Source of the DNA: Roseiarcus sp036513315
Lineage (GTDB): Bacteria > Pseudomonadota > Alphaproteobacteria > Rhizobiales > Beijerinckiaceae
Length of the DNA stretch: 64,000 nucleotides
Reading direction: 5' to 3'
NCBI GenBank assembly: GCA_036513315.1
Contig: DATBZF010000132.1
Location: 38,028 to 102,027 of the forward strand
Below the pieces are notes generated by a model that was given only the letters and a program-made list of their open reading frames with translations, was not told the origin of the DNA and ran no database searches. Both the position numbers and the translations under genes were made by a program. Of the stretch, positions 24,926 through 33,650 are shown piece by piece. The first letter of the stretch is position 1; every line of letters starts with the position of its first letter.

Positions 24926-25006
24926 TGCATGCAGCCAAAAGATTATGTATGCAAATCTGTCTTATTGCATGCCTATAGAATAGTGTTGCATGCTGATTTT
25001 GTATGC
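24926..25006. promoter_or_regulatory. Phased array of five TGYATGC boxes, probable GntR operator region
   Basis: The divergent spacer holds TGCATGC at 24926-24932, TGTATGC at 24946-24952, TGCATGC at 24966-24972, TGCATGC at 24987-24993 and TGTATGC at 25000-25006. Start-to-start distances are 20, 20, 21 and 13 bases. The first four are therefore about two helical turns apart and would lie on one face of the DNA. The last overlaps the annotated GntR start codon. AT content is high for this genome. Confidence 0.65.
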
Positions 25007-25722
25007 TAAAGCTGCCCAAGGACAGGGCGCCGGAGCGGGGGGTTGAGTCTTTGAAGCGGGCGGATCTGGAAATTTCGACGCAAACCGAGCGGCTCGCTGA
25101 AGGCATTGCGGAACTGGTTCTATCAGGCGAATTCCAGCCCGGATTGCGGCTCGACGAACATATGCTGGCCGAGCGCTATGGCGTCTCGCGCACGCCGGTG
25201 CGCGAAGCGCTGCGCCAGCTCGCTTCGACCGGCCTGATCGAGGTCAAGCCGCGCCGCGGCGCCACTGTCGCTAACGCGACTTCGGCGCAATTGGAGACGC
25301 TGTTTGCCGCCATGGCGGAGATCGAGGCGGCCTGCGCGCGACTGGCGGCGATGAGCATGACGCCGATCGAACGTCGCCGCCTGCAAAACCTGCACGATTC
25401 GATGGCGGCGTTCGTCCCGCGTGAAGAGCGCGACGCCTATGCGGCGGCCAATATCGTCTTTCACACCCAAATCTACGCGGGCGCCCATAACGAAATCCTG
25501 TCCGAATTCGCGACCGGTCTCAGGCGCCGGCTGGCGCCGTTCCGGCGCGCGCAGTTTCGCACCGATGGGCGCATTTCGCGCTCTCATCTCGAGCATGGCG
25601 CCGTCGTCAAGGCGATTCTGGCATGCGACGTCGCCGCCGCGCATTCCACGATGTTTCATCACATGAGCCTGGTCGAGGATTCATTCGGGCAGCTCGGCGC
25701 TGCTTCGAGAGCGAGGGCTTAA
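25003..25722 (+). CDS. GntR family (FCD subfamily) transcriptional regulator
   Basis: A 239-residue regulator with an N-terminal winged helix (LRLDEHMLAERYGVSRTPVR, EALRQLASTGLIEVKPRRGA) and an all-helical C-terminal FCD ligand-binding domain (VFHTQIYAGAHNEIL, HLEHGAVVKAILACDVAAAH) with the histidines that usually bind a metal. The ATG at 25003 lies within the last box of the putative operator, so either translation is nearly leaderless or it starts at a downstream TTG near 25051. It is divergent from the transporter-hydrolase operon and is its most likely repressor, with a purine- or ureide-type effector by inference. Confidence 0.9.
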   Translation: MLKLPKDRAPERGVESLKRADLEISTQTERLAEGIAELVLSGEFQPGLRLDEHMLAERYGVSRTPVREALRQLASTGLIEVKPRRGATVANATSAQLETLFAAMAEIEAACARLAAMSMTPIERRRLQNLHDSMAAFVPREERDAYAAANIVFHTQIYAGAHNEILSEFATGLRRRLAPFRRAQFRTDGRISRSHLEHGAVVKAILACDVAAAHSTMFHHMSLVEDSFGQLGAASRARA

Positions 25723-25944
25723 CCCAACTTCGCTCACCGACGCCTGGCCGTGACGCCCATGCGGGGCGCCCGCGCCTTGTTTCGAACGTGGCCGGGGCCG
25801 CCGCCCTGCCAGCGTCCACAGGAGGCGCCGGCTTGAGGCCATCGGCCAAAAATCCGGCAGGTCTGGAAATCGTCATAGCGGCGGGGTATTGCGCGATCGG
25901 CCCCGCAAGGCCACATGTGGGGCTGGATTCTGGAAACGGACATA

Positions 25945-27750
25945 ATGAGCGAAATACGGAAGCTCGCGGCGATCCTCGCCGCAGATGTGGTGGGATTTAG
26001 CCGGCTCGCCAGCACGGATGAGGATCGCACGCTGGCGCGCCTGCGGGCGCTGCGCAGCGATCTCATCGATCCGACCATCGCCGTCCATAACGGGCGCGTC
26101 GTCAAACGCATGGGCGATGGATTCCTTGTCGAATTTCGCAGCGTCGTCGACGCCGTGCGTTGCGCCGTCGAATTGCAGAACAGCATGGTCGAGCGCAATA
26201 CGGGTCTTCCGGAGGAACGCCGGATCGTGTTCCGCATCGGCATTCATCTCGGCGATGTGGTCGAAGAGAGCGACGGCGACCTGATGGGCGATGGCGTCAA
26301 TATCGCCTCGCGCCTCGAGGGGGTCGCCAAGCCTGGCGCGATCTGTCTTTCCGAGGATGCTTATCGCCAGGTGCGCGCGCGGCTCGATTTCGCCGTCAGC
26401 GATATGGGCGAGGCGCAGCTCAAGAACATCCTCGAGCCGGTCCGCATCTATTCGCTCGAGGTCGGCGTACCTGCGCAGGCGAAATCCGCGGCTCCAGCCA
26501 AACAAGCCGCGGCGGAGAAACCTTCGTCGCCGCCCGCTTCTCGCAAGCCGTCGATCGCCGTGCTCGCCTTCAACAACATGAGCGGCGACGCCGAGCAGGA
26601 ATATTTCTCCGACGGCATCAGCGAAGACATCATCACCGACCTGTCTAAATTGTCGGAACTGCATGTCGTCGCGCGCAATTCGTCGTTCTTTTACAAGAAG
26701 GCCGTCGCGCCAGTCGCCGAGGTCGCCAAGGCGCTCGACGTTCGCTATGTCCTCGAAGGCAGCGTCCGCAAGGCGGGCAATCGCGTCCGCGTCACCGCGC
26801 AATTGATCGATTCGACGAGCGGCGGCCATGTCTGGGCGAGCCGCTTCGATCGCGATCTCGACGATATTTTCGCCATTCAGGATGAACTGACCAAGGAGAT
26901 CGTCTCCGCGCTCAAGCTGAAGCTGACGATCGGCGAGCAGGACCGTCTGACCCAGCGGCGCGAGATCAACGTCGAAGCCTTCGAGCTTTTCCTGCGCGGG
27001 CGCGAGCAGGTGTGGGCGGCGACCCGTCCCACCAATATCGCCGCGCGCGGCCTGCTCGAACGCGCGATCGCCATCGATCCCGGATATGCCGCGGCCCATG
27101 CCGCCATCGCCATGACCCATGTGATCGACTACGCCAACGCATTCTCCAGCGAGCCCGAACAATCGCTGAAAATGGGCCTGGAGCTCGCGCAGCGGGTGGT
27201 TGCGATGGATGAGGCGGAGCCTCTCGGTCATTTCGCGCTCGGCGCAGCCTATATGTGGAGCAAGAAGCTCGACCTGGCGCAGGCGGAGGCCGAGCGCGCG
27301 ATGGCGCTCTCGCCCAATTCCGCCGAAGGCCTGCGCATGAAGGCCCATATCCAGATATTCTCCGGCGATCCTGCGAGCGCAATCAAGAACCTTGAAATCT
27401 ACATGCAGCGCGATCCGCATTATCCCGACATGGCGCTGCAGCTTGTCGGGGATGCGCGCTTTCAGCTCGGCGAATACGAATTGGCGATCGCCGCGATCGA
27501 GAAAAGGCTCGCGCGTAATCCGCAATCGGAGACCGCCTATGCGCTGCTGGCGTCGTGCTACGGCCACCTCGGCCGGCCTGACGATTGCCAGAAAGCCTGG
27601 CAACAGGCGTTGCGCGTCAATCCGCAATTCTCGATGGAGCGCCGCCGCCGCGTGATTCCGTTCCGCAATCCCGACGATTTCGAGTTGCGCGTCGAAGGTC
27701 TGCGCAAGGGCGGCGTGATGGTCGCCGATGCCGAGGCGCCGGCGGCCTGA
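25945..27750 (+). CDS. Class III adenylate/guanylate cyclase with FlgO/TolB-like and TPR regions
   Basis: A 601-residue protein. Residues 1-170 form a class III nucleotide cyclase domain: ILAADVVGFSRLAS (metal-binding Asp), KRMGDGFLVEF, RIGIHLGDVVEE and LMGDGVNIASRLEG. After a Lys/Ala/Pro linker comes a domain of the type KPSIAVLAFNNMSGD ... ISEDIITDLSKLSELHV (about residues 197-320), which in this architecture normally follows the cyclase. The C-terminal half is TPR-like helical repeats. No transmembrane segment is seen, so it is probably cytosolic. ATG 25945 aligns with family starts (MSEIRKLAAILAAD). Such proteins are abundant and paralogous in Hyphomicrobiales; the signal sensed is unknown. 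Confidence 0.92.
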   Translation: MSEIRKLAAILAADVVGFSRLASTDEDRTLARLRALRSDLIDPTIAVHNGRVVKRMGDGFLVEFRSVVDAVRCAVELQNSMVERNTGLPEERRIVFRIGIHLGDVVEESDGDLMGDGVNIASRLEGVAKPGAICLSEDAYRQVRARLDFAVSDMGEAQLKNILEPVRIYSLEVGVPAQAKSAAPAKQAAAEKPSSPPASRKPSIAVLAFNNMSGDAEQEYFSDGISEDIITDLSKLSELHVVARNSSFFYKKAVAPVAEVAKALDVRYVLEGSVRKAGNRVRVTAQLIDSTSGGHVWASRFDRDLDDIFAIQDELTKEIVSALKLKLTIGEQDRLTQRREINVEAFELFLRGREQVWAATRPTNIAARGLLERAIAIDPGYAAAHAAIAMTHVIDYANAFSSEPEQSLKMGLELAQRVVAMDEAEPLGHFALGAAYMWSKKLDLAQAEAERAMALSPNSAEGLRMKAHIQIFSGDPASAIKNLEIYMQRDPHYPDMALQLVGDARFQLGEYELAIAAIEKRLARNPQSETAYALLASCYGHLGRPDDCQKAWQQALRVNPQFSMERRRRVIPFRNPDDFELRVEGLRKGGVMVADAEAPAA

Positions 27751-27848
27751 TGCGGCGACGCGGGTCGCCGTTCATTGCATGACGTTCCACCGGAGGGTGA
27801 GAACCGCGCCATTGTAGATCGCCCGCACAGCCATTGGCGCGGCGATCT

Positions 27849-28151
27849 TCAGGATCCCGGACTATCGTCCGACGATATCGAGCCCCGCGCGACGCGCGCG
27901 AAGAATATTGAGAGCTCTTCGCGGAACAGGGCGCGGAGGCCATTTGGCGGACCCTCGATCGGCGATCTCTCGGCGCGCGCGCTGATGCGCGCAAACATGT
28001 CGGCGAGATAATCGTGCCGGTTCCTGGCGGAATCGGCCCGGTCGCGGACTATTTCGGCCAGAACGTAACTATTCGCAAGAGCCGCGGCGCGCGCGTCTCT
28101 CAGGGAGTCTGCAATCTTTTCGAGCGCTAATGATAGCTCTTTGTCATCCAT
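27849..28151 (-). CDS. Small hypothetical protein, last of a small-gene cluster
   Basis: A 100-residue soluble protein, mostly helical and charged (LEKIADSLRDARAAALANSY, RDRADSARNRHDYLADMFAR). I recognise no family. Its ATG immediately follows the stop codon of the HicB-like gene, so it is probably translated by coupling. It is short and could be a chance frame, but its position and composition favour a real gene. Confidence 0.5.
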   Translation of the reverse strand: MDDKELSLALEKIADSLRDARAAALANSYVLAEIVRDRADSARNRHDYLADMFARISARAERSPIEGPPNGLRALFREELSIFFARVARGSISSDDSPGS

Positions 28152-28430
28152 CTAATCATCCGGCGCCGAGCGCCTCGTCGCCTCTCGAACAAGGATGGCC
28201 GCTCCGCAATGTTCGTCTTCCCCGCCGATGATGGTCTCCAACGTCGAAGGTTCGGGGATGGAATCGCCGGCGCGTTTCATGTGGTCGAGACAGCGCGCGA
28301 GAGCCCTTCCGGCCCCGACACGCGCGCCATGGAACGTCGCCGCTGTCGCCGCGCATCCCGGCAGGTCAGGAAACGACGCGTGGAAAGCCATATCCGGTTC
28401 TTGAACGATGACCGCGAAATATTCTCGCAC
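28152..28430 (-). CDS. HicB-like antitoxin-type protein, no HicA partner
   Basis: A 92-residue HicB-type domain from the GTG at 28430, which has GAGGACGCC directly upstream. The product starts MREYFAVIVQEPDMAFHASFP and continues DLPGCAATAATFHGARVGAG, the classic HicB partial RNase-H-like fold. An upstream ATG at 28514 overlaps the previous gene by four bases and would add a non-homologous 28-residue leader. HicB proteins normally neutralise the HicA mRNA interferase, but no hicA-like gene (about 60 residues, dsRBD fold) is seen beside it. The C-terminus shows no obvious helix-turn-helix or ribbon-helix-helix. It may be an orphan regulator. Confidence 0.7.
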   Translation of the reverse strand: MREYFAVIVQEPDMAFHASFPDLPGCAATAATFHGARVGAGRALARCLDHMKRAGDSIPEPSTLETIIGGEDEHCGAAILVREATRRSAPDD

Positions 28431-28510
28431 GGCGTCCTCGCCATGTTCGCTTCCGGCGTCGACACATTTTTGCCCGTCCTCGAAGTCACCGAGATTGATC
28501 AAAAATCCAG

Positions 28511-29011
28511 TCATTGGGGACTCGTGGCAAGCGGTTGCGAGAAAACGGGTGGTGAGGACGTACTGGACATAGATGCGTGGGCGCTGTCGGCGCTGGCCGG
28601 CAATTCGCGAATGGCGGTAACGACCCTTGCGCCGAGCAGGAAAGCCGCAAGCGCAAGAAATATGAACAATCCGGAATAGTTTACCCCACTCGCGCGCGGT
28701 GAGGCCTTGTTCCGTCCTGGCGCCGCGACGGCTGAACGCGGCAGACGCGCGACCAGGAGGGCGGCGACCGCCTCGGGGTCCAGGCGGGTTGAAGGCCTGT
28801 CGGGCAGACCCGCAATCAACGAACTCATTCTCAATGTCGCCGATTCCCTGGGCATTTCAGCCAAGCTTGCGGCCTCGCGCCAAGGATCGATGTCCTGGCG
28901 CGCCAGTGCTGAGAGCACGGTCAGCGTCGTACCGTTCTTTTCATCGCCGATCGGCGCGAACAGAAAGTCGTCGAGTTGGGACCGCTGTTGTGAAACGGAA
29001 ACGGGGCGCAT
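28511..29011 (-). CDS. Hypothetical single-pass membrane protein
   Basis: A 166-residue protein. The N-terminal ~85 residues form a soluble helical domain containing LDDFLFAPIGDEKNGTTLTV, LSALARQDIDPWREAASLAE and SLIAGLPDRPS, which I recall as a conserved hypothetical domain in Hyphomicrobiales. A basic linker leads to one transmembrane segment (YSGLFIFLALAAFLLGARVV, about residues 112-131) and a Ser/Pro-rich tail. Function unknown. It is followed by the HicB-like gene and preceded by two more small genes on the same strand. Confidence 0.7.
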   Translation of the reverse strand: MRPVSVSQQRSQLDDFLFAPIGDEKNGTTLTVLSALARQDIDPWREAASLAEMPRESATLRMSSLIAGLPDRPSTRLDPEAVAALLVARLPRSAVAAPGRNKASPRASGVNYSGLFIFLALAAFLLGARVVTAIRELPASADSAHASMSSTSSPPVFSQPLATSPQ

Positions 29012-29161
29012 GGCTTTGATTCCTGAAGGTCGGTCGCCTTGCTCGATTTGCTGGGATGGCGGGCCTTGAGATGTCGGCGCGCCTTCTCCGGGCCGCGCCG
29101 GAACAGCTTGGGTTCTGATGACGCTCGCGCTGGCCAGTCAGGGAGGACCTACCCGTCCGAT

Positions 29162-29407
29162 TCAAGCGGCCCGGCTCGCCGGGCCATAGAAATCGAGCGG
29201 CTGCGAGCTGACCGAGATAGAGCTGCGCTGGCCCCCGCTCTCGAATTTAGCGAAGCGAACGGCCGCCAGTTCGCTGTTGAAAATGCCGCCGTAAAGGCCA
29301 TGCCGTTCGACGACGATCCATTGTCCGGCTCTGTCGCGCCCGATGATGAAACTCAAGGGGTCGGCGCGATCCAGAGCCGGTCGTTCTATGGCGGGGTCGT
29401 CGTTCAT
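29162..29407 (-). CDS. Small conserved hypothetical protein
   Basis: An 81-residue soluble protein with core DPLSFIIGRDRAGQWIVVER, HGLYGGIFNSELAAVRFAKF, a pattern I recall from small proteins in related alphaproteobacteria. No catalytic residues stand out. Its ATG overlaps the stop codon of the preceding gene (ATGA), indicating translational coupling. A 150-base gap separates it from the membrane protein gene downstream. Confidence 0.65.
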   Translation of the reverse strand: MNDDPAIERPALDRADPLSFIIGRDRAGQWIVVERHGLYGGIFNSELAAVRFAKFESGGQRSSISVSSQPLDFYGPASRAA

Positions 29408-29580
29408 GGCGCGCCTACCAGAGGAGCGAAAGTGAAATAGGCGACGAGGCCGAACGCGACGATTGCTGAAGCCAACAGCAAACCCACAGCAAGTTCGATC
29501 CTCAGAGACGAACCGGTCCGTCTTTGATGGTTAGTGGCGCCAAGCGCGCCTTGATGATGGAAAGGCGATGCAATTCCCAT
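29404..29580 (-). CDS. Small hypothetical membrane protein
   Basis: A 58-residue protein starting MGIASPF, with a His/Gln/Arg-rich N-terminal tail and one transmembrane segment near the C-terminus (LAVGLLLASAIVAFGLVAYF). The frame continues to 29655, but ATG 29580 gives a compact protein. It is coupled by an ATGA overlap to the 81-residue gene. No family recognised. Confidence 0.55.
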   Translation of the reverse strand: MGIASPFHHQGALGATNHQRRTGSSLRIELAVGLLLASAIVAFGLVAYFTFAPLVGAP

Positions 29581-29717
29581 GACATTCCTCACAAGGAACG
29601 GCCGATTTCGCCATTCCGGGCGGGAGACTGCATCCGCTCGGCATAAATAATCCATATGGGATTCGCGGTTCCGGCGTTAGTTTTCCATGGGTCCGCACGC
29701 CCGTTCGGAGCCGCCGG

Positions 29718-31004
29718 TCACCCATGGGCGCGCACCAGCCACAATGAAATCGCCGGCACGTAGGTCACCAGCATCAGCACGAAGAACATCACGAGATAGA
29801 ACGGCCATATCTCGCGCATCACGTCCTCGATTCGCACTTTTCCGACGGCGCAGCCGACGAACAGAATGGCGCCGACCGGCGGGTGGCACAGGCCAATGCC
29901 GAGGTTCATCATCATGATCATGCCGAAATGCACGGGGTCGACGCCGAAATTCACCATGACCGGCAGCAGGATCGGCGTGCAGATGAGGATCGCTGGCGCC
30001 ATGTCGAGCAGGCAGCCGAGCACCAGCAGCAACACGTTGATCATCATCAGGATGACGTATTTATTGTGCGAGATGGTGAGGAACGCCGCGGTGATCCTGG
30101 CGGGTACCTGCATCAGCGCCATCATGTAGCCGACCGCCGAGGCGAAGGCGATCAGCGTCATCACCAACGAGACGGTGCGCAGCGTGCGATGCACCAGCCC
30201 CGGCAGATCGCGCCAGCGATAGTCGCGGTAAATGAACATGGTGACGAAGAACGCCCAGACGCAGGCGACCGCGCCCGCCTCCACCGCGGTGAACACACCG
30301 CCCAGAATGCCGCCGAGGATAATGATCAGAGTGATCAGGCCCCAGAATGCTTCGATCGCCATGCCCGCCGCGACGCGCGGCGCCACCGCTTCGCCCTTCG
30401 GATAGTCGTTGCGATAGGCGAGCACGAGACACAGGACGACCAGGCAAAACCCGAGCAGCAGACCCGGCATCACGCCTGCAAGGAACAGGCTGAGGATCGA
30501 GATCGTACCGCCCGTCGCCAGCGAATAGATCACGGCATTGTGGCTCGGCGGGATCATCAGCGCCTGCACCGAGGCGCTGATCGTCACATTGGTCGAGAAC
30601 ACCCTGGGATAGCCCGCCTTCTCCATCTGCGGGATCATCACGGAGCCGACCGCGGAAATATCGGCGACCGCCGAGCCGGAAATGCCGGATAGAAACGTGG
30701 TTGCAAGGATGTTCACCACCGCCAGCCCGCCGCGCAGGCGCAACACGCCGACCAAAGCGTTGGCGAAACCGACCAGTCGCCGCGCCATGCCGCCCTCCGC
30801 CATGATCGCGCCGGCCAGCACGAAAAACGGAATGGTCAACATCGAGAACTTGGAGACGCCGGCGGATATCTGCAGCATGATCGCCTCGGGCGGAATATCG
30901 ATCCACCAGGCGGCGACCAGCGCTGTAAGGCCCAGCGCATAGGCGATCGGCATGCCGATCGCGATGCAGGCGAAGAGCGCGCCGATGACGATCAGCGCTT
31001 CCAT
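29718..31004 (-). CDS. dctM: TRAP transporter large permease subunit
   Basis: A 428-residue DctM-type subunit of a tripartite ATP-independent periplasmic transporter, which uses the sodium or proton gradient to import organic acids. It has about 12 transmembrane segments, with the family motifs FVLAGAIMAEGGMARRLVGF, ATTFLSGISGSAVADISAVG, IPQMEKAGYPRVFSTNVTIS, ASVQALMIPPSHNAVIYSLA and CLLDMAPAILICTPILLPVM. Its start overlaps the end of the dctQ gene by 13 bases. Substrate is set mainly by the binding protein encoded at 31564-32556. Confidence 0.95.
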   Translation of the reverse strand: MEALIVIGALFACIAIGMPIAYALGLTALVAAWWIDIPPEAIMLQISAGVSKFSMLTIPFFVLAGAIMAEGGMARRLVGFANALVGVLRLRGGLAVVNILATTFLSGISGSAVADISAVGSVMIPQMEKAGYPRVFSTNVTISASVQALMIPPSHNAVIYSLATGGTISILSLFLAGVMPGLLLGFCLVVLCLVLAYRNDYPKGEAVAPRVAAGMAIEAFWGLITLIIILGGILGGVFTAVEAGAVACVWAFFVTMFIYRDYRWRDLPGLVHRTLRTVSLVMTLIAFASAVGYMMALMQVPARITAAFLTISHNKYVILMMINVLLLVLGCLLDMAPAILICTPILLPVMVNFGVDPVHFGMIMMMNLGIGLCHPPVGAILFVGCAVGKVRIEDVMREIWPFYLVMFFVLMLVTYVPAISLWLVRAHG

Positions 31005-31534
31005 GATTCCCCTGTTCCGCTATGCGATGAGGCCACGCTGTGCGCCTCGGCCGGCGCAGCCGACGGCGGGCCGAACAAGAGGCGCTCGATTACGAATAAT
31101 ATGAGGCCGACGCCGCCGAGCGGGATCGGCAGATAGGTGACGCCGACCGACAATGACGGGAACTCGGCGATCGATTGATTCCAGGTGTCGGCGCAGAGTC
31201 GATAACCCCAGATCGCCATGAAGACGCCAACCAGCGCCATCAACAATTCCGCCGCCAGATCGGCCAGCCGCCGCGGCAAAGGCGGCAGGCGATCGCGTAC
31301 GAAGGAGACGCGCATATGCAGCCCGACGCGGTAGCCCGCGGCGGCGCCGAAGAAGGTCAGCACTATGGAAAGCAGGATCGCCGCCGGTTCCGGCCAGGAC
31401 GACGCGCTGTTCAACGCGTAACGGGTGAATACGCCCCAGGGAATGATCAGGGCGATCAGCACCAGCGCCAGGCCGGCGATCGTCGCGTAGAGCCAATAGA
31501 GAAGGTCCATCGCCCGGCGATAGGCGTCCAGCAT
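30992..31534 (-). CDS. dctQ: TRAP transporter small permease subunit
   Basis: A 180-residue DctQ-type small membrane subunit with four transmembrane helices. Landmarks are LIIPWGVFTRYALNSASSWP (the common F-x-R-Y plus W-x-E region), ILLSIVLTFFGAAAGYRVGL and the downstream HMRVSF motif. ATG 31534 is supported by GGGAGGGGCCG upstream; the longer frame to 31729 overlaps dctP in another frame and is not coding. It lies between dctP and dctM in a three-gene operon. Confidence 0.93.
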   Translation of the reverse strand: MLDAYRRAMDLLYWLYATIAGLALVLIALIIPWGVFTRYALNSASSWPEPAAILLSIVLTFFGAAAGYRVGLHMRVSFVRDRLPPLPRRLADLAAELLMALVGVFMAIWGYRLCADTWNQSIAEFPSLSVGVTYLPIPLGGVGLILFVIERLLFGPPSAAPAEAHSVASSHSGTGESWKR

Positions 31535-31563
31535 CGGCCCCTCCCGCCCCCGCGCCGCGCCGC

Positions 31564-32556
31564 CTATTGCACGGCTTCGATGCGCTTGATGATATCGCTG
31601 AATTGCGGGGCGTATTTCGCCCAGACCGGCTTTTCGGCGTCCTGGAACGGTTTCTTGTCCTTGATCTCGACGATGACGATGCCGGCCTCTTCCATTTTCG
31701 CGCGCGCCTTGGCCTCGTATTGCTTCCAATATACGCGCTCGTCCTGTTGGGTCTGTTTGGCGAGCTTCAACACCAGCGCCCTGTCGGCCTCGGACAATTG
31801 GTTGAAAATCCGTTTGGAGAACACCAGCATTTCCGGCACGATCAAGTGCTCGGTCAACGAGTAATATTTCGCCGCCTGGTAATGGTTGTCGAAGACGAAG
31901 CTTGGCGCATTATTCTCCGCTCCGTCCACCACGCCGGTTTGCAGCGCGGTGAACACCTGATCATAGCCCATCGCCACGCCATTGCCGCCGAGCGCGTTCA
32001 TCATGTCGACGAACATCGGGTTGCCCATCACCCGCATCTTCATGCCCTTGAGATCGTCAATGTCGCGGATCGGCCGCTTGGAATCGTACATGCTGCGCGC
32101 GCCCGAATCCATCCAGCACAGGCCGATGAGATTGGCGGTCGGATTATTGGTGACCTTGTCGAGCAGTTCCTGTCCGATCGGCCCATCGATCGTCGCCTCC
32201 ATATGCGCGACGTCGCGGAACAGGAACGGCAAATTCAAGACGTTGAGGTCGTTGACCACCGGACCCAGGGCGCCGACGCTGACGCGCGCGAGCGCGATGG
32301 CGCCGACCTGCGCCTGTTCGATCGCCTCTTTCTCGCCGCCAAGCTGCATCGAGGCGTACATCTGAATGCCGAGACGGCCGTCGGTTTCCTTGGCGAGCGC
32401 TTTGCCCATGTCTTCCACCGCCGCCACCGTCGGATAGCCCTCCGGATGGACGTCGGAGGCCTTGAGCATTTTTTGCTGCGCCGCCGCCGGCCTGCCGGTT
32501 TCCAGCCCCAGAATCGCCGCCGCGCCCAATCCGATCGCATGACGTCTGCTGATCAT
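31564..32556 (-). CDS. dctP: TRAP transporter substrate-binding protein
   Basis: A 330-residue periplasmic solute-binding protein of the DctP family. The N-terminus MISRRHAIGLGAAAILGLET contains a twin-arginine pair and is probably a Tat or Sec signal cleaved after PAAAQ. The mature part shows VHPEGYPTVAAVEDMGKALA, YASMQLGGEKEAIEQAQVGA, the DctP-fold segment GMKMRVMGNPMFVDMMNALG with the arginine that typically binds a carboxylate, and FTALQTGVVDGAENNAPSF. A ligand with a carboxylate is therefore likely. GAGGAGGAAACC precedes the ATG. It is the first gene of dctP-dctQ-dctM. Confidence 0.95.
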   Translation of the reverse strand: MISRRHAIGLGAAAILGLETGRPAAAQQKMLKASDVHPEGYPTVAAVEDMGKALAKETDGRLGIQMYASMQLGGEKEAIEQAQVGAIALARVSVGALGPVVNDLNVLNLPFLFRDVAHMEATIDGPIGQELLDKVTNNPTANLIGLCWMDSGARSMYDSKRPIRDIDDLKGMKMRVMGNPMFVDMMNALGGNGVAMGYDQVFTALQTGVVDGAENNAPSFVFDNHYQAAKYYSLTEHLIVPEMLVFSKRIFNQLSEADRALVLKLAKQTQQDERVYWKQYEAKARAKMEEAGIVIVEIKDKKPFQDAEKPVWAKYAPQFSDIIKRIEAVQ

Positions 32557-32734
32557 GGTTTCCTCCTCGCCGCCGATTCGGGTCGCGCGTGCGTCGTTAC
32601 AGCCAGTCATACGGCGTCCAACAATAAGTGCAAGGCGGCCCGTGCATCGAAAAGCGTCTTCCAGCCGCGGCGCGTCCGGCGCAGCGCGACGGCGCGCTTG
32701 CCCGGCGCCTCGACTTGCGCCAAGAGGCTGCGGC

Positions 32735-33421
32735 ATGTCCCGACGCTCCCTCTTCGGCGCCCTGGCCCGCGGCGCTCTTGTCGCGGGATTGGCGCTGTTC
32801 TGCCTTTTCATCGGGCTTCTGATCTACGACAGCGTCGCGCCGCCCGTCTCAACGCTGATGCTCGGCCGCAAAATCGAAGGCAAGGGCTATGAACGCGACT
32901 ATGTCAGACTGAAGGACATTGCGCCGATCGCCGTCGCTTCCGTGATCGCGTCGGAGGACGCCAGATTCTGTGCGAACGACGGCGTCGACTGGGGCGCTTT
33001 GCATGAAGTCCTGACCAAAGCCGGCAAGGACGGCCCCTCGCGCGGCGCCTCGACCATCACGATGCAGACCGCCAAGAACCTGTTCCTGTGGCCGGGCCGC
33101 TCGACCCTACGCAAGGGCGTCGAGATCGGCATAGCGCTTGTCCTCGGCAAAATCTGGTCGAAAGCTCATACGATCGAAGTCTATCTCAATGTCGCTGAAT
33201 GGGGCGATGGGCTGTTCGGCATCGAGGCGGCCGCGCGACGCTATTTCCACAAGAGCGCTGGTCAACTCGATGCGCGCGAGGCGGCGCTGCTCGCAACCTC
33301 GCTGCCAAATCCGATCAAGCGCGACCCCGCCCATCCAAAAGCCTTTCAGCGCCGCCTCGCCGCCAACCTCGTCGCGCGGGCGCAGGACAGCGCCGATTGG
33401 GTCGATTGCCTGCCGCGCTGA
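32735..33421 (+). CDS. mtgA: Monofunctional biosynthetic peptidoglycan transglycosylase
   Basis: A 228-residue GT51 glycosyltransferase that polymerises lipid II into glycan strands. It has one N-terminal membrane anchor (residues 11-33) and the glycosyltransferase motifs IASEDARFCANDGVDW (catalytic Glu-Asp), RGASTITMQTAKNLFLW, KGVEIGIALVLGKIWSK, IEVYLNVAEWGDGLFGIEAA and ALLATSLPNP. No transpeptidase domain follows, so this is the monofunctional form. Start ATG 32735; earlier frame sequence overlaps the dctP upstream region. It is divergent from the TRAP operon. Confidence 0.96.
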   Translation: MSRRSLFGALARGALVAGLALFCLFIGLLIYDSVAPPVSTLMLGRKIEGKGYERDYVRLKDIAPIAVASVIASEDARFCANDGVDWGALHEVLTKAGKDGPSRGASTITMQTAKNLFLWPGRSTLRKGVEIGIALVLGKIWSKAHTIEVYLNVAEWGDGLFGIEAAARRYFHKSAGQLDAREAALLATSLPNPIKRDPAHPKAFQRRLAANLVARAQDSADWVDCLPR

Positions 33422-33650
33422 CGACCTCGGAAATGTTGGCGTTCGTTGGAAATCCGTCGCGGCCGCAATCGCCTGAAGTCCTTAATCGCGGACGAACGCC
33501 GACACTCCGAAATTAGCCCGACAACGCCCTCGCATCGCACAAAATCTTCCCGCCACCCGCTTTCGGCGGTGAAAGCGCTGACATCGTCGGTTCCAACGCG
33601 CATCGGCTTCGGCTAGCTTGCGCGCGACAATGACCCAGAGGAAGAGTGTA

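Noticed and set aside
25003..25006. Treating the ATG at 25003 as a certain GntR start
   Set aside because: It lies within the last operator-like box and lacks a ribosome binding site; kept only as the longest plausible start.
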